DNA of 25,152 nucleotides from JADFRD01 sp964491015 (lineage in GTDB: Bacteria > Fidelibacterota > Marinisomatia > Marinisomatales > TCS55). The first letter of the stretch is position 1; every line of letters begins with the position of its first letter. Shown here in pieces: positions 24,650-25,152 of this stretch. Under the pieces are notes generated by a model, which saw nothing but the letters and a program-made list of their open reading frames with translations, had not been told where the DNA came from and did not search any database. The translations under genes and the position numbers were made by a program. Where the stretch lies: the NCBI GenBank assembly GCA_964491015.1, contig CAZBEY010000026.1, positions 1 to 25,152 on the forward strand, in the 5' to 3' direction.

Positions 24650-25000
24650 TCATAATAGCATCAGCACATTTTCCGGAGGGCGGCCCAATATTGCTCTATC
24701 GCCTTTAACCACAATAGGTCTTTCAATAATTTTGGGAAACTTATTCATAGCTGAAAAAAGAGTGTCGTCATCGTCCAATTTCGTTTTCAGGTTATTCTCT
24801 TTAAAGTCTTTTTCTTGCATTCTTATAAATTCAGCTGGTATAAGTCCGATTTTACTAGAAAGGGCTTTTAACTCCTTTACGGACGGAGTCTCTTTTAAAT
24901 ATTCAATTATGGTTGGTTCTATACCGTTGTCACGCAACAGCTGCAATGTCTTTCTGCTTTTGCCTCACCGAGGGTTGTGGTAGATGGTAAAATCGCTCAT
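24650..25000 (-). CDS. arsC: ArsC-type arsenate reductase, candidate selenoprotein (UGA = Sec at residue 12)
   Basis: The frame runs from ATG at 25000 to TGA at 24650-24652 (116 residues, the normal ArsC length) with one in-frame TGA at 24965-24967. Reading it through gives MSDFTIYHNPR-U-GKSRKT, where glutaredoxin-type arsenate reductases have HNPRC; the UGA replaces catalytic Cys12. Arg60, Arg94 ('IIERPIVV') and Arg107 ('LGRPPENV') sit at the same numbers as the active-site arginines of R773 ArsC. So only the nucleophile codon differs. A hairpin with bacterial SECIS geometry follows (24924-24940), and AAGGA at 25007-25011 supports the upstream start. The enzyme would reduce arsenate, or a related substrate, with glutathione/glutaredoxin. 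ArsC-like selenoproteins have been reported from marine metagenomes. Alternatives are a sequencing error or a nonsense pseudogene; the coding sequence after the UGA shows no decay. Confidence 0.82.
24924..24940 (-). promoter_or_regulatory. Candidate bacterial SECIS hairpin
   Basis: Downstream of the UGA the minus strand reads CTGTTG-CGTGA-CAACGG, a 6-pair stem (one U-G wobble) with a 5-nt apical loop. The loop begins 30 nt after the UGA and has G as its second base. This fits the general bacterial SECIS pattern: apical loop roughly 16-37 nt from the UGA and a G in the first two loop positions. SelB would bind it to insert selenocysteine. Confidence 0.6.
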
Positions 25001-25152
25001 TATTTATCCTTTTTCTAAACAGTTCAAATTTTAGTAAAAGTTACAGACTTATCCCCTTTAGCTTCAAACTTTTCAAGGGAAAACATGTTTTTGTTTTATA
25101 CCGTTTCACAAATCTCTTTGAAAGGTTTTTTACTGATATTGGGCACTTCTGC
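25001..25152. other. Right-edge region with no confident gene
   Basis: Only short open stretches reach the edge. A plus-strand ATG at 25086-25088, behind AAGGGA (25075-25080), opens a frame that leaves the window after about 22 codons and could begin a gene on the opposite strand. A minus-strand C-terminus of an upstream gene is equally possible. Neither can be decided here. No clear promoter for the arsC-like gene was found in this stretch. Confidence 0.3.
25007..25011 (-). promoter_or_regulatory. Shine-Dalgarno site for the arsC-like gene
   Basis: AAGGA within an A-rich run, with a 6-nt spacer, precedes the ATG at 25000. It shows that translation is meant to start upstream of the in-frame TGA, not at the TTG after it. 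Confidence 0.75.

Noticed and set aside
24650..24946. ArsC-like frame starting at a TTG after the in-frame TGA
   Set aside because: This version lacks the first strand and the catalytic residue and has no ribosome site. The upstream ATG at 25000 has AAGGA and restores the full family length through the UGA.
24965..24967. TGA read as tryptophan (alternative genetic code)
   Set aside because: Several genes here end in TGA (for example 24650-24652, 22800-22802, 11186-11188), and Trp would destroy the active site.

Overview
This window is A+T-rich chromosomal DNA in which every gene I can support lies on the minus strand, so transcription runs from right to left. Several families point to the FCB superphylum (Bacteroidetes/Marinimicrobia/Calditrichaeota side). 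These are a PorV-type outer-membrane protein, a very large secreted protein with a type-A (type IX secretion) C-terminal sorting domain, two TonB-dependent receptors with carboxypeptidase-like N-terminal domains, and many lipoproteins and outer-membrane barrels. Purine-rich Shine-Dalgarno sites and sigma70-like promoters are clear, which argues against a classical Bacteroidales. A marine Marinimicrobia (SAR406)-like organism is my best guess, from family content only.

Layout, in transcription order from the right edge. (a) 25000-24116: a glutaredoxin-type arsenate reductase whose catalytic cysteine codon is an in-frame TGA followed by a bacterial-SECIS-like hairpin (candidate selenoprotein), then a short single-domain asparaginase. 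(b) 24115-23772: intergenic DNA with a fold-back repeat and a promoter. (c) 23771-20931: a tightly packed unit of DUF1028 protein, endonuclease/exonuclease/phosphatase lipoprotein and outer-membrane barrel. (d) 20926-13471: a TetR regulator with its own operator and promoter, followed by a LolA-like periplasmic carrier, an outer-membrane barrel, a DUF1295 membrane enzyme, a saccharopine-dehydrogenase-like reductase and a large RND/MMPL exporter. Read together this is an envelope-spanning lipid modification and export locus. (e) 13381-9732: a TonB-dependent receptor translationally coupled to a beta-helix lipoprotein. (f) 9655-1: two sigma70-like promoters driving a 1106-residue TonB-dependent receptor, a 1067-residue sorting-domain protein, a PorV-like barrel and a further secreted protein that runs off the left edge.

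The strongest discovery candidate is the Sec-containing ArsC (24650-25000). UGA occupies residue 12, exactly where R773 ArsC has its catalytic Cys12, and the three active-site arginines fall at residues 60, 94 and 107 as in R773 ArsC. The second is the TetR-controlled RND/LolA/reductase cluster, whose parts list parallels lipid-export loci known elsewhere. A family of short dispersed repeats of the 'CTCTGCG..CTCTGCGGC' type sits inside that cluster, and one copy appears to be read as part of a signal peptide.
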